NCBI GenBank assembly: GCA_916048095.2
Contig: OU696571.1
Coordinates: forward strand, 10,643,449-10,707,448
Source: Sacculina carcini
Taxonomy: Eukaryota > Arthropoda > Thecostraca > Sacculinidae
DNA: 64,000 bases
Direction of reading: 5' to 3'
Below the pieces are notes generated by a model, which did not search any database, was not told the origin of the DNA, and worked only from the letters and a program-made list of their open reading frames with translations. Both the position numbers and the translations under genes were made by a program. Each line of letters begins with the position of its first letter. The first letter of the stretch is position 1. Shown here piece by piece: positions 43,855-55,020 of the stretch.

Positions 43855-44066
43855 TATATGCAACAAAACCTAGCCTATGACGTTCTTGCATTCATTTTAC
43901 CCCTAGGGACCAAGTTTCATCAAAATCGGTCCAGTGGTTTAGAAGGAGATAGGGTAAACAGACACAAATGACCTCAATGACCTTGAAAATGACCTCGGAG
44001 GTCAACAAAACCTAGCCTATGACCTTCTTGCATCCATTTTACTCCTAAGGACCAAGTTTCATCACC
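43855..44066 (+). repeat. Duplicated segment found widely in invertebrate repeats
   Basis: AAAACCTAGCCTATGAC...GGACCAAGTTTCATCA occurs at about 43864-43921 and again at about 44007-44062. The phrase CAAAATCGGTCCAGTGGTTTAG between them is familiar from many invertebrate transposable elements. No gene. Confidence 0.6.
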
Positions 44067-44100
44067 TGAGTGTGACCTGAGTGTGCCGATGTTTTCTCTC

Positions 44101-44219
44101 ATATAAGAGTGTGCCCGTCGTATCAACCACGGGCACACTCTTATATTCATTGTGATGAGAGAATGTAGCAAACAAAGAGAAAGAATTATTATAGCCAATA
44201 ATTCTGGCTATAATAATTC
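44101..44219. repeat. Two strong hairpins in a row
   Basis: Hairpin 1: 18-bp perfect arms at 44101-44118 and 44129-44146, loop CGTATCAACC; pairing resumes beyond a bulge with TTCTCTC and its complement. Hairpin 2: 15-bp perfect arms at 44183-44197 and 44205-44219, loop ATAATTC. GGCCCTTCGG-type words follow directly. Confidence 0.9.
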
Positions 44220-44269
44220 ATCCAATTCGGCCCTTCGGCCCTCATTCGGCCCTAAGGGTGGTTATAAAT

Positions 44270-44600
44270 TCTAGTATATATACATATAAGAAAATCTTTG
44301 TTTGTCTCTGTCTGTCTACCAACTGTTTATAATCGTGTCGCGCCCGAGCCCTTCGGTGCGCTATAACAAATACATGTTGTTGTTGTTGTTGTCTGTCTGT
44401 TTGTCGGTCCCACAAGCCTTCGTCCATTTTCTGCCCGCTACTCCTCCGCAACACTTGGTGTACACTCTAACAATTTACATCATCATGTATAGGGTTTTGT
44501 GGTCTGCAGAAGATGATGAATTTAAAGTTTGAAAAATATTTAAAAAAACTACAGTCGTGTAAAGGCAAAATGGGTGATTGTGTCAAGTTGTGCTTTCCTG
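44270..44600 (+). repeat. Helitron-like head fragment
   Basis: CTAGTATATATACATATAAG, a CTGTCTGT run and CCTTCGTCCATTTTCTGCC are a diverged version of the heads seen at 35169-39029. A GTT trinucleotide run lies near 44375. No 3' end found. Confidence 0.45.
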
Positions 44601-44797
44601 CTTTTATATTTTTTCTGCTCGCATTCAAATACACTATTTCTTCTATTCTGTGAAATCTGGCTGGTTTTTCCTGTCATGGCTGTACACCGCAGCAGACGGG
44701 TGATGGTTTAGAACACGCTGCAACATACATCCGCCAGCCAAGAAACGCACGCAACGTGGGTGAAGCGTGCACCATCGACTTGTTGCAGGCATACCTC

Positions 44798-44860
44798 GTG
44801 TTGTGCTCCTTCGACTCGGTGTTGTGCTCCTTCGACTCGGTGTTGTGCTCCTTCGACTCG
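44798..44860. repeat. 21-bp minisatellite, three units
   Basis: Three perfect 21-bp units containing GTGTTGTGCTCCTTCGACTC. A 99-residue minus-strand frame covering them reads SRRSTTP three times, but there is no other sign of a gene. Confidence 0.88.
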
Positions 44861-45060
44861 GTGACATGTTCTGGTACACGCTGGTTGTGGTGAGGGAAAC
44901 TTGATTTCTGATAAAAATAGAGGCTTTTAAATAGAGATACATATCATATGGTACGTTATCATAGACAGATTAATATCATACATATGATTCATATGTATCA
45001 ATCATGTTTAATCTTGGAATGCTTGCCTCATAACCATTTCCCCTAGGAGTTTGTAACGAC

Positions 45061-45240
45061 CTATATTAGAGACCTATAATAAAAAATATAAAGACGCTGG
45101 AGCAGTACTCTAATATTGGGCGGATTAATGTATAATATAGTTTGATGAGAATTTTGTGATTTGTGCCATAAACTGGATTTGATAGACATTTGAGAATGCT
45201 GATGCGCTGTAAGACCCGGGATTTTGCCACAGCAATCAAA
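45061..45240 (-). pseudogene. LINE reverse transcriptase scrap
   Basis: The minus strand reads RISILKCLSNPVYGTNHK and LIKLYYTLIRPILEYCSSVF, the thumb region typical of Jockey/I-like LINEs (LK.L....WG.....L...Y..LIRP.LEYG). Nothing before or after it is readable, so it is a short remnant. Confidence 0.6.
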
Positions 45241-45849
45241 ACCCGTGCGCAGGGTAGGACTGGCGTGTTTGTATAGCTTGCGGTGTGACAGATAAAACGG
45301 GGACATAAGATAATTATGACGCCTTTTATGGAATTTTTTAAGGATGTTGAAGGAATTTGAAGGTTTTCACCAAACTTGGACATGTACCAAGTTGGTACAT
45401 GTATGCATGCACTGTATGGTGCGGTTGTAGTAAAATAACAAGTAGCTTTGGTGAGAACGGGGACAGCGGCATTTGCGGCGTATAAAAAAATATCTATTGT
45501 TGTGTATTGAAGTTGTAGGGTTTGTTATTGGAGCGTGCTAGTGGTGAGTTTATGTTCGCTATTGCTATTTGTTCGTATTTTTTCTTTCCTGATTGTGTTT
45601 TTCTTAGTATATCATTCAAGAAGTCATTTCTTAGGCATATAAGTTCTTGGTACTTTGATCATTGTATCTTAACTCTTGTGGTGTACCTGTCTTCTAGTGT
45701 ACCAGTAAGCACTAGTAAAGACGAAAATCCGTATGCATCAGGGAAGCATCGCAGAACACATACAAATCGCCGGTATTACGTTCACTCATCACCTGCCTCT
45801 GCACCGAAATATCAAAGAGTTCACAATAATTGTCATACGTAACTTGCCA

Positions 45850-48800
45850 TCTCTTCAAGAAATATTCAGACAATTATTCATTCCAGGAATATTACATTTG
45901 GCAGATGCCCCTCATTAAAAGTCTTCCTCGGATAGTGACAGGCGCAAAAAGACCCAGCGGATCATATGCCTTGGAGATTTGTGCGAGCACCGGACGTTCA
46001 GTTTGCACATAACGCTCCATGTCTGCCGCTGACAGTTTCATCATGTCCGCTCGATTGTCGTACAAATAACCGAGTACACGCTGCCAATCTGAGTAATGAT
46101 GACACGATACTCCAGCGTTTGCAAATTCCTCCTGCAACACTTCACTGTTGGACGACCACGAACGCAAGTCAAATCCACCTTCGCTCAGACGTCTACGAGC
46201 TGTTACAAAACACTTCTGCAAGATCGACTCATTTTCATGAGGCACGACCAACTTATTCACATATAACCATTTGTCCAACAGTTAGAGCAAAAAGCTGGGG
46301 CATACTTTGACATATGATGCTTGATGATGAAAATCAAGATTAATGGACTCGAACAAAATCCGAAAACTAAAGTCCTGAAGCGGTAAAAACACAAGCTCCC
46401 CGTCTCGTATAAAGAAAAAACAAAATTTGTTTCGATCGGATTCTTCACAAATTAGGATCTGTAGAAATGCTTGCTTAATGTCAGCCAACAACACGAACCT
46501 ATTGCAGCGAAAACGCAGCAGCAATGAAACGAGATCATTATACAGATGTGGACCACAAAGAGCAGCGTCATTGAGAGACGGCTGATCGCCCACTTTCAGA
46601 CTACAATTGAAAACAGGTCTGACTTTGAGTTTTGACCTGTGGGGCCGTCTTTACCACAGCTCAAAGTGGCACAAATATGTGTTCTTCATCAAATACTGGT
46701 CCGTCTAATTTTTCGAATATTCTCTCTCTCAGTTGCTGTTCGAACACTCTCATAATCCTGTTTTAGCCCCTGTCTTCCCAGATGTGACACTGTACGATTG
46801 AAAACAGCCAATGCTACTTGACGATTAGCAGGAGCTCGGTGGATATTGTCATTCCACGGCAGCTTGACAGACTATTGGCCTTTTGAGAAACGAAACCCTT
46901 CTGCACACTTCTCCTCGAATTCATTCATTCGATGGTTGACAACTAGTTTGTCACTCGAGTGAGTGTCGAGTAGCAGAAAGGGGATCAAAATATGACGTGA
47001 CAGGTGTCATGATATTGTTCACTAGAATGGATACTACATGCAACTGTGTGTAATCGACTCGGGACGAGTAAACAAACTTTATTGTATAGAAATACCCAGG
47101 AACTGCGATTCATCCTGATAATGTTCCACATTTCCGAAGGGAATCACTTCATCTGCAATACTCAATGCTAAACATTTAATGCATGCGACAGTGTCCAAAT
47201 TGAAGTATTGCAGAATGTCCACTCCAAGAATACCCTCCAACAGAATACAGTTAGAATTTTACGACAAAAACGATACGTCTGCAAGAGAAAAACCTTGCCT
47301 GGAGATGAATCGCTCGCAGTTAATGAACTGAAAATTTGATGCAAAGATCCTCGTGTACCAAAACTGGCACCTTCAACAGAGACAATTTGAAACGAATGTC
47401 GACGAAAAGCTCGATGAGTTCCACCGATGCTGAGGAATTGAAGGTGCGCAGCTGATATGAGCGACTTCGATAACGCGCTGCGACCAGATTGATGCGATTC
47501 TTGACCCATGTTGAAATGTACGAGCGTTGACTATCGCTGTCGATCAGGAAACGAACCGCGTTTTTTTCGCACCAATGCCGACGTCTGATGTCAAAGACGG
47601 TAGAAGAAATAAACTATCCGATGAATATGAGTCATGTCGGTTGGTCGAATTCTGTGTTTCAAACACAGGTCGAATTATGTGTTTAAAAAAGGTGTGATAT
47701 GCGAGTACTGTCCGCATGACTCACATGGAGATAATAATTTTACCGTACCTTTGTAGGCCGGACATTCAGTTGATGTGTGGCGATTGTTGCTGCAAAATGA
47801 ACAAAGGCCCAACTCCTCACAGCCGTCGATTTTTCGCTTCACCGAGACGTACTTCGGACAGTTCTGCATCCAGTGTCACAGTTGGTTACAGAATTTGCAC
47901 GGCCTAAGGATGCTCAGTGGCTCTGGCCTGCTTATATTAAAACTCTGCAAGGCCGGTCGAACGCTGGGCTCTCGTTGTACAACACCAACAGAACACGCAT
48001 TTGAATTCACCCGCGACACTCACTCGATTTCACGATTCATTCACTGCAGTGATCGAAAATTTCATCGAGAGTGGGATAATTGGAGCTTAACCTGTGAGTC
48101 AACTCACTCTGAATACACGACGGCAATCGCTTGAACACCGAATGACTCACCAGACGAAAACCCCCAAATTTGTACTCAACAAGTCGACAACATGACACTG
48201 GAGTTCGTGCAACACGCCTTTGATATCACAAACGAAGTTCTTCACATTCACGAATGAGTCCTGCTTTTCCCAACTGACATAGTCAACAAATTTTCAAATA
48301 AATTGTCCTTAATCATATTTTAGTCATATAATTCATTTTTTAGCAATTCACGAGCCACAGTGTAGTTTTGATTCCGAATGGATAAATGTTGAGCCACATT
48401 TGCGACATGTCCCCGCAAATACGATTTCAAGTAAGTCAGTTTGATCGACTCAGACAAATCACTACGATCCCCAACTGCATTGTCAAATAACTAAAAAAAC
48501 GATTCAAAATCTTGTGAGCCATCGAAGGTACCGCAGTTAATGTGGGGCAAATTGACGTGAGTCCTGAGAGGGGCTGTCTCCTCTACACGGACCGACTTGG
48601 TTCTGTCTGACGCAGTGACAAGCTTCCCCCTCAGTGATCCAATTTCTGACTTAATTGATAATATATAGGTCCCATTTTCCTCCTCATGTCTTTACAAAAG
48701 GGCTCACTGACAGCATATAACGAGCTGTTCTCACACACTTGGATAAATTCCTCATCTATAGACTGAATGTCCGACAACAACTTCTTCATTTCTGATAATT

Positions 48801-49005
48801 GCCCCTCAATGAAGCGAACATTGGGACAATCCTCATCCTGAGCCTCCTGGAGCTTCTTCAGCTTGAGAGAGATCGACAGACGTTTACTGCCCCTCTTCCT
48901 CACTAGATCTTTGGTGTCATTCTTGATTTTCTCGACGATAGACGCAATTTTTTCCCTCAAAAATTGACTGGATTGGAGCTCCTCAGGAGAAAAATCGAAA
49001 TTCAT
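45850..49005 (-). pseudogene. BEL/Pao LTR element, 5' two-thirds (heavily broken)
   Basis: In minus-strand order: a coiled-coil gag N terminus (48631-49005, MNFDFSPEELQSSQFLREK), a zinc-knuckle region (LCSFCSNNRHTSTEC, CESCGQYSH near 47700-47800), an aspartic-protease region that is hard to read (about 47170-47600), and RT (PSLNDAALCGPHLYNDL, LLADIKQAFLQI). The BEL/Pao-specific segment follows (FDLRSWSSNS, SKAYDPLGLFAPVTI, ending near 45900). RNase H, integrase and the far LTR are not found. Many breaks; an old fossil. Confidence 0.8.
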
Positions 49006-49127
49006 GGTTAAACCTTTAACAAAATTTCGGAAGTTATGAGAATTTAATTATGTGTTTTTGTCCTCACCTGAATTCCGAAATTTTATTGTCTCGTGGAATC
49101 AGCGATGTTACGTCGCACCACCAATTC

Positions 49128-49493
49128 AATCATGTGAGGTTTCTAGACACGGCCCACACGACGACACGAACGGCACGACGAATGACACAAAAGACGAATG
49201 CAACACGACACAAGACACAAAAGACGGAAAGGACGTAAGGTGTGATACGTATAATACGAGGAAAACAAAGGAAACCAGGGAAGGGAAAATAAAGCTGAGG
49301 AAATGAGGAAGAAGAGAAAAGGATACGAGTGAAAACCGGCGAAAAGCCCGAATGCCGAATACTGACAATTGATGAATAAAAACTAACTGATGCGAACGAT
49401 CCAACACGAACTGACCGAATACGCATGACCGAATTCCTACTTACACACTTGTAACTCGCTGGATTCACAAACACACACACATACACACGCACA

Positions 49494-49535
<42 letters not shown>

Positions 49536-49692
49536 GTCTTGCTCGATGCGAATTTCGAGCCAAACACGAACTACAGACGAATCGAGGAATGCGCGATGTG
49601 CAGAAGCGCACTCAGCTTATACGATGAAGGTCATAGCGATACGACGATGGCAATTACTTATACCTGACCGTTATGATTTGGTGTATGTAACA
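49128..49692 (-). repeat. Probable 5' LTR of the BEL/Pao element
   Basis: On the minus strand it would start TGTTACATACACC and end AACCTCACA, followed by ATTGGTGGTGCGACGTAAC, which looks like a primer-binding site (TGG start). It contains a long CA/TG microsatellite (about 49468-49533). No second LTR was found to confirm the edges. Confidence 0.45.
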
Positions 49693-50125
49693 TAATTTTC
49701 CGGGACAAAACTAAGTTGATTTGTGAATATATTTGGCCGAAATTTGGAAACACGATCTTGTTTCTAGTTAATTCACTGTGTTAAGCAAACAGTACCGACG
49801 ACGCAATACGCGGCTTATCTGTGGTTATATATTGCACGATTTGAAGTCAATGATAACACCGTGTAACAAAGGTTTTGTCTTTGAGTTGAAACTGATATTT
49901 TCTAATTGCCTATGTCCATAATACATGAAAACATATTCTTGATCATTTCTAATTTTGCTTTTGTGTTCAGGATAATGATATTTATGAAATATACCTATTC
50001 TCAAAGGGATAAAGTGGTATATTTGATATTCAATTTGAGCAAAACAGATACAAAACGACATATAATGCAATAATATCATTCATGTATTCTAGATTTACAA
50101 TAGTGAGACAATAGACACATTAGAA
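49693..50125. other. Noncoding stretch
   Basis: AT-rich. An 84-residue minus-strand frame (49825-50079) shows no recognised domain. Nothing else is supported. Confidence 0.35.
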
Positions 50126-51217
50126 ATTAGTAGTTCTTCTAGATTTACCCTTATACTGTAGATTTATTTCATGAATCTGCCCCCAAATATATTCTTCCAT
50201 CATATTTGCATTATAAGACCCTCGTTAGCGGCGTTCAAAGTCCAAAATATCCTGATGGAAGCGTTCGCCTTGCTCCTCGGAGTACGTTCCCATGTTTTTC
50301 TTAAATTTAGAAGATGGGCGTCAAAGATATTAACTTTGAGGGACAACCCATTGAAACCCGTCCTGCAGCCCATTTTGCCGTAGTTTGTCACCAAGGTCTC
50401 AACAAGCTCCACATAGTGTTCGGCCTTGTGATTCCCCAATAAGCCAAGAACTAATGCAACAAAGCTGTCCCAAGCTGTTCTATCTGTACTTGTGAGTTTT
50501 TTTGGAAACTCCTTGCACTCCATTACCCTTTTTATTTGTTGACCAATAAAGACACCGGCTTCAACTTTGGCTGCAGACAACTTGTGGAAGAAATCTTGGA
50601 GGTATTTGAAAGCTGGAGATACCTTATCTAAAGCTCTGACGAATTGCTTCATAAGGCCCAGTTTTATGTGTAGTGGAGGAAACAGTACTTTTTTGGGATC
50701 CAACAATGGCTCCCATTTTACGTTGTTCTTCCCGACACAAAACTCGGTTCGCTGTGACCAGTCACGCTTGAGGTAGTCTGACACCGTATCCCTGCTGTCC
50801 CAAAGGAAAAGATAACAAGGATACTTGGTAAAACCGCCTTGGAAACCCAATGAGAAAACCAGCATTTTGAAGTCTCCAATTACCTCCCAACAGTACTCTC
50901 CATATTTCAAGGCATCTCACAAGATCTTGACACTCTTGTATTCCTCTTTGAGTTTGACAGAGTGGGCGAGAGGAAGAGATGGGTACACATTCCCTTTATG
51001 AAGCAGCACTGCTTTGAGTTCTTTTGCAGAGTTCGCACGTGAAACAAGATGCCCAAAGTTTGCCCTGATCCCCGACAAGCATGCCGAAATATGCTTTGAA
51101 GGCCTCGCGCATTTTTGGTGATCTTTCCAGAGAAAACGTTTTAGCTATAGTTTTGATAAACTCGCCACATACGTAGCAAAATTCGGCTGGCGGATGCTTA
51201 CAGCCTCTTGACAACAT
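50126..51217 (-). pseudogene. Decayed member of a widespread uncharacterised animal family
   Basis: The minus strand reads FCYVCGEF..., AYFGMLVGDQGKLWASC, KAVLLHKGNVYPSLPLAHSV, GDFKMLVFSLGFQGGFTKYP, PPLHIKLGLMKQFV, FLGNHKAEHYVELV and GERFHQDILDFERR, ending near 50126. From memory this text matches the many-copy 'uncharacterized/hypothetical' proteins predicted in arthropods and Hydra, whose spread suggests a mobile element, though its enzymatic role is unknown to me. A central part present in longer family members appears missing after the CYVC region, and the copy is interrupted in about three places. Flanking termini were not found. Confidence 0.6.
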
Positions 51218-51439
51218 GCTGAAAGAAGGCAGATAGGAATGACTGATGACGAACGACTTATCTACGCAGATATGTTCGTTTTGTTCAGTAATAATAATAA
51301 GATGGCTAAAAGTAAACTGACCCGTTTAGCAAACGTTCCCTGCATTTATACTGCCATGTACGATGCAATAATGTTCTAGAAGTTTGTGGAACGTTTCGAA
51401 AGAATTGTCTTGAATTTTCTGGAGTCATTCAGAAAATTC
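51218..51439. other. Noncoding stretch
   Basis: AT-rich, no gene recognised. It may include the 5' flank of the LINE that follows. Confidence 0.3.
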
Positions 51440-51671
51440 TTTAATTTTTTCAACCATATTAGTGCGGAATTTGTTTGAATTGCTGGGGATAGTTGTTAAG
51501 GATGATTGAATCAGTTTTAGGATTAATCAGTTCAGTTTTCATCGTGTTAGCGTGCGGACGTGTTTTGTGATCTCCGGGATAGAAATTGCTATTTATCGTA
51601 ATTTATAATATTTTGAGTTCTATTGAGAACATTTAGTGAAACGCATTGGAGTTAAGTGATATTTGCCAATA

Positions 51672-52615
51672 ATGGCATCTGGTACGGCCAAGAGGAAGTC
51701 TTGTGCCACCTGTGTACAAAAGAATGAAGAAATCGTGCGTCTGAAGGAGATCATCGATAAATTGAAAACACAAAACGAGTATTTTCAAGAAAAGCTTTCA
51801 AAGGATGAACAGCTTGAGCCGAAACTATCGTTGGTACTGAACAAGGTTAGTGAATTGGAAATGATTGTACGTGAAAGACATGATTGTATTGGAGAAAGAA
51901 AAACAGACATGAATTGTTGCAAGGAGAACGGAACTTCGCATTGTTTGGAACAAAATTGTGAGAAGACTGATAGTCCTTGGCTGGATGCAGCTAAAAAGGG
52001 GAAGAATTTGCTGGTGATCAAGTCTACTAATAGCAATGAATCAGAAAAAAACAAAGTAAAATCGGCTTTGAAAGACTTACAGGTTGAAAACACTAAATTC
52101 TCAGACAACGGAAATATCGTGATGAATTTCAAAAATGTGAAATCGCGTGATGCTGCGGTGGAGAAACTTCGTACAATCGAAAATGTGTCGACAACAATAA
52201 AAAAAAATCAACCAAAGATTATGCTGTGCAACGTAAACAAAGAAGAAACTCCTGAAGAGGTTATTGAAACGTTGTTGGAAAAAAATCCAACATTGAAATC
52301 TGTTGAGCACGTAGAAGTAAATTGAGCGTAATGTTCAAGAAGCCAGCTGCAGGGAATACGCAGCACTACATCTTGAGATGCAACCATGAGGTTCGAGGCG
52401 CTGTTGCAAGACTCGGGGATAAACTGCATCTTGACTGGGGCGTGTACAAGGTGAGAGACAGATATTATACGCTGGCCTGTTATCACTGTCAGCGCTTTGG
52501 CCACTCGGCAGCGAACTGCTCGGCAAAAAGAAACGGCGATAGTACCTGATGTTTCAGATGTGCAGGAGACCATGAATCGAGGATCTGTAATTCTCAAATA
52601 AAAGGTGGATCAACT
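51672..52615 (+). pseudogene. LINE ORF1 (RNA-binding, zinc knuckles; broken)
   Basis: From the ATG at 51672, about 217 residues to 52325 begin with a basic Cys-containing segment (RKSCATCVQKNEE) and a coiled coil. An RRM-like/esterase-free middle follows (LLVIKSTNSNE, then VMNFKNVKSRDAAVEKL). After a stop the family text continues in another frame from 52330 (HYILRCNHEVRGAVARLG) to two zinc knuckles, CYHCQRFGHSAANC and CFRCAGDHESRIC. ORF1 proteins of this type bind LINE RNA. The break near 52325 and a stop at about 52548 make it non-functional. Confidence 0.75.
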
Positions 52616-52714
52616 GCATGAGATATAAAAAAGATTCAGTTGATCACTGTTCTAACGACCCCTGCTGTCCAATATTGCAGCAAGAAATAGAGAATATGAA
52701 GAACAAGACCGATC

Positions 52715-54071
52715 ATGGATGTTGAGATTAAGTGTGGAGATTTGAATGTACCGTCAAATGATTCAAATGATTCAATTGATCTAGATTTTTCTCAGGTTAT
52801 TCATAGTGTATCAAAAAATATGTGTTATGAAGAGTTCATTAGGTATGTTAAGGAAGCCAGGAGCTTAAAATCAAACTTCGATGATTTTGTACATTTTATA
52901 TCAAACTGCTCCGACATAGGTGTAATCGCGATTAGTGAAACTTGGTTTAATGAAGCAACGTTTTTGGAATTATATAATTTGCATTCTTATATATTATTTT
53001 CATTAAATAGAAGGGGTAAAAGGTCTGGTGGCGTTGCTATATATGACCATAAGTAACACAATTCTGTATTGGTTGAAAGTAAAACGATATGTGTAGATAG
53101 TAATTTTGAATGTGTAACAATTAAATTACAAAACTTATACAAAAACAAGCAAAATGTTCTATATTTGAGCTCGGTATACAGATCGCCATCATCAAGCATA
53201 ATCGAATTTTGTGAAAAACTAGAAGAAATGTTTGCCATGACATGACTAGGGCGTGTTTCATCTTCGTTAGATCTTCAAACTGGATTATAACTGGGGATTT
53301 TAACGTTGATTTGACTAGGAAAGAATATAGCAGCGTTCAGCGTTTTTCTGATGCTATGCTTAGTCTGGGCTTCATGCCATTAATTAGATCTCCGATCAGA
53401 ATCACTAGCAACAGCTGTACTACAATAGACAACATATTTACCAATATGACCAAGAGAGAATTTTGTTCAGGAACCATTACTTATGATATAAGTGATCATT
53501 TGCCGATATACTGTCGTATAAGTGTGGCCCATCATGAAAAACAAACAGAGGAATTCTTCTTCAAAAGAATTATCAATGAGAAAAGAAAAGAAGCTTTTCT
53601 GTACAATTTACAAATTATTGATTGGAGGCAAACTTATACCGATAATGTGAATGACACTTTCGAAAATTTCATACAAATTTACCAATTTACCAAATTCACC
53701 AATTTACCAAATTTACCTAATTTTACAAATTTACCATTGCTGACAGGCATTTTCCCGTCATGAAAATGCGTAAGAAAACCAAAATTATGCAGCCATGGTT
53801 GACAGAAGGATAAAAAATATCGTGTAAAAACAAAAATTGTATTTACAAAAACTATCTTAAAAGTCAGCTAAACGAGGATTATATTAAATACAAAAGATAT
53901 AGAAACCTGCTAACAACTCTCCTGAGACGGTCAAAACAAATGTATTATGAGAATATCTTTTCTCGCTACAATAATGATATCAAATCGACATGGAAAACTA
54001 TGAATGAAATAACCGGCAGAAATAAAAGACAAAATTATCCTCCATATTTCCATCACAATGAAAAAATCATA
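52715..54071 (+). pseudogene. LINE ORF2, endonuclease and linker (broken)
   Basis: Apurinic-type endonuclease motifs: GVIAISETWFNE, RSGGVAIY, VYRSPSSS, the catalytic ITGDFNVDLTRK, then TIDNIFTN and SDHLPIYC. They span 52715-53530 with frame changes near 53055 and 53245. The linker to RT has a local run of CAAATTTACC-type repeats (53672-53740) and a frame change. The LTR element is inserted at 54072-54076. Confidence 0.75.
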
Positions 54072-54075
54072 ACAT

Positions 54076-55020
54076 TGTTGGTAGCCATGGCAACCGGCGT
54101 GAAAAACCAGCTGCACGGAGTGTTGCACACGGCCACCACGATTGCGCAAGAATTCACTAATTAGTCGCCTTTAGCAAGGCGTAAAATTGCGGAATTCGTT
54201 GACGATATTGGCCTTTATAAAGGCGCATATGAGGTGTAATCACTAAACGAGTGCGCCTTTAAAAAGGCGTGAAGAGATGCTATGGGTATGTTACAGTGCA
54301 GAAAAAGCAGCTGGGTTTTTCCAGTATATTAGCAAGTACAGCGTAGACTTGCAAAACAGCACGGCGAAATAACATTAAACACAAGGCGAGTATTGCAGAG
54401 GAGCAGCTGTAGATGTGCTTGCAGTGCTGCTGGAGAGAGTGGCGAGTGCGCAGGAACAATGAGTCCACTCAGCATTCTGCGCCCCCTTATATAGCCCGAT
54501 GATTCATGCCGTTGTCGGAGCGCGCCGGAAGTGTGTCCGACAACCACATAAACTCGAGCTGATATTGGTCTAAACGGTTGTGCTTTTGCGCAAAGCACGC
54601 GACTAAATGCATAGAGGACCGGGGTGCAACACGTACATCCACATACACAATACATTACAGTATATCTAAATAGGCAACACATATGAACAGCAAATACACA
54701 TGCACGTTGATGCATATGAACAAGCCAGCATGAACGTTTACAATTCAAAAACTATACTAACGTCACTTATGCATACATACAAAACATTTAAACACAAAAC
54801 AAGAATATGTTTTAATTATGTGTGGTTCCTTAGGACATGGTTCAATACACTACACATGTTTCGCGCAGACAATAGTTTGGAATAACGTGCTACAACATTT
54901 TTCATCAAATTTATACGACAGAGTAACGAATAACGTAGCATGGATGTATGTAATAAAAGTGTGCGCCTAAAGACAAGAATATAACACATTAATATTTACA
55001 AGGAAAGAATGGCGCCTACA
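54076..55020 (-). repeat. 3' LTR of CsRn1-like element
   Basis: Plus-strand view TGTTGGTAGCC...GGCGCCTACA. It contains short palindromes such as CCTTTATAAAGG. The pol stop codon lies a few bases inside it. Confidence 0.9.

Noticed and set aside
54329-54748. A 139-residue frame in each CsRn1-like LTR (also at 59452-59871)
   Set aside because: It lies wholly within the LTR and has no domain; its conservation between the two copies only reflects LTR identity.
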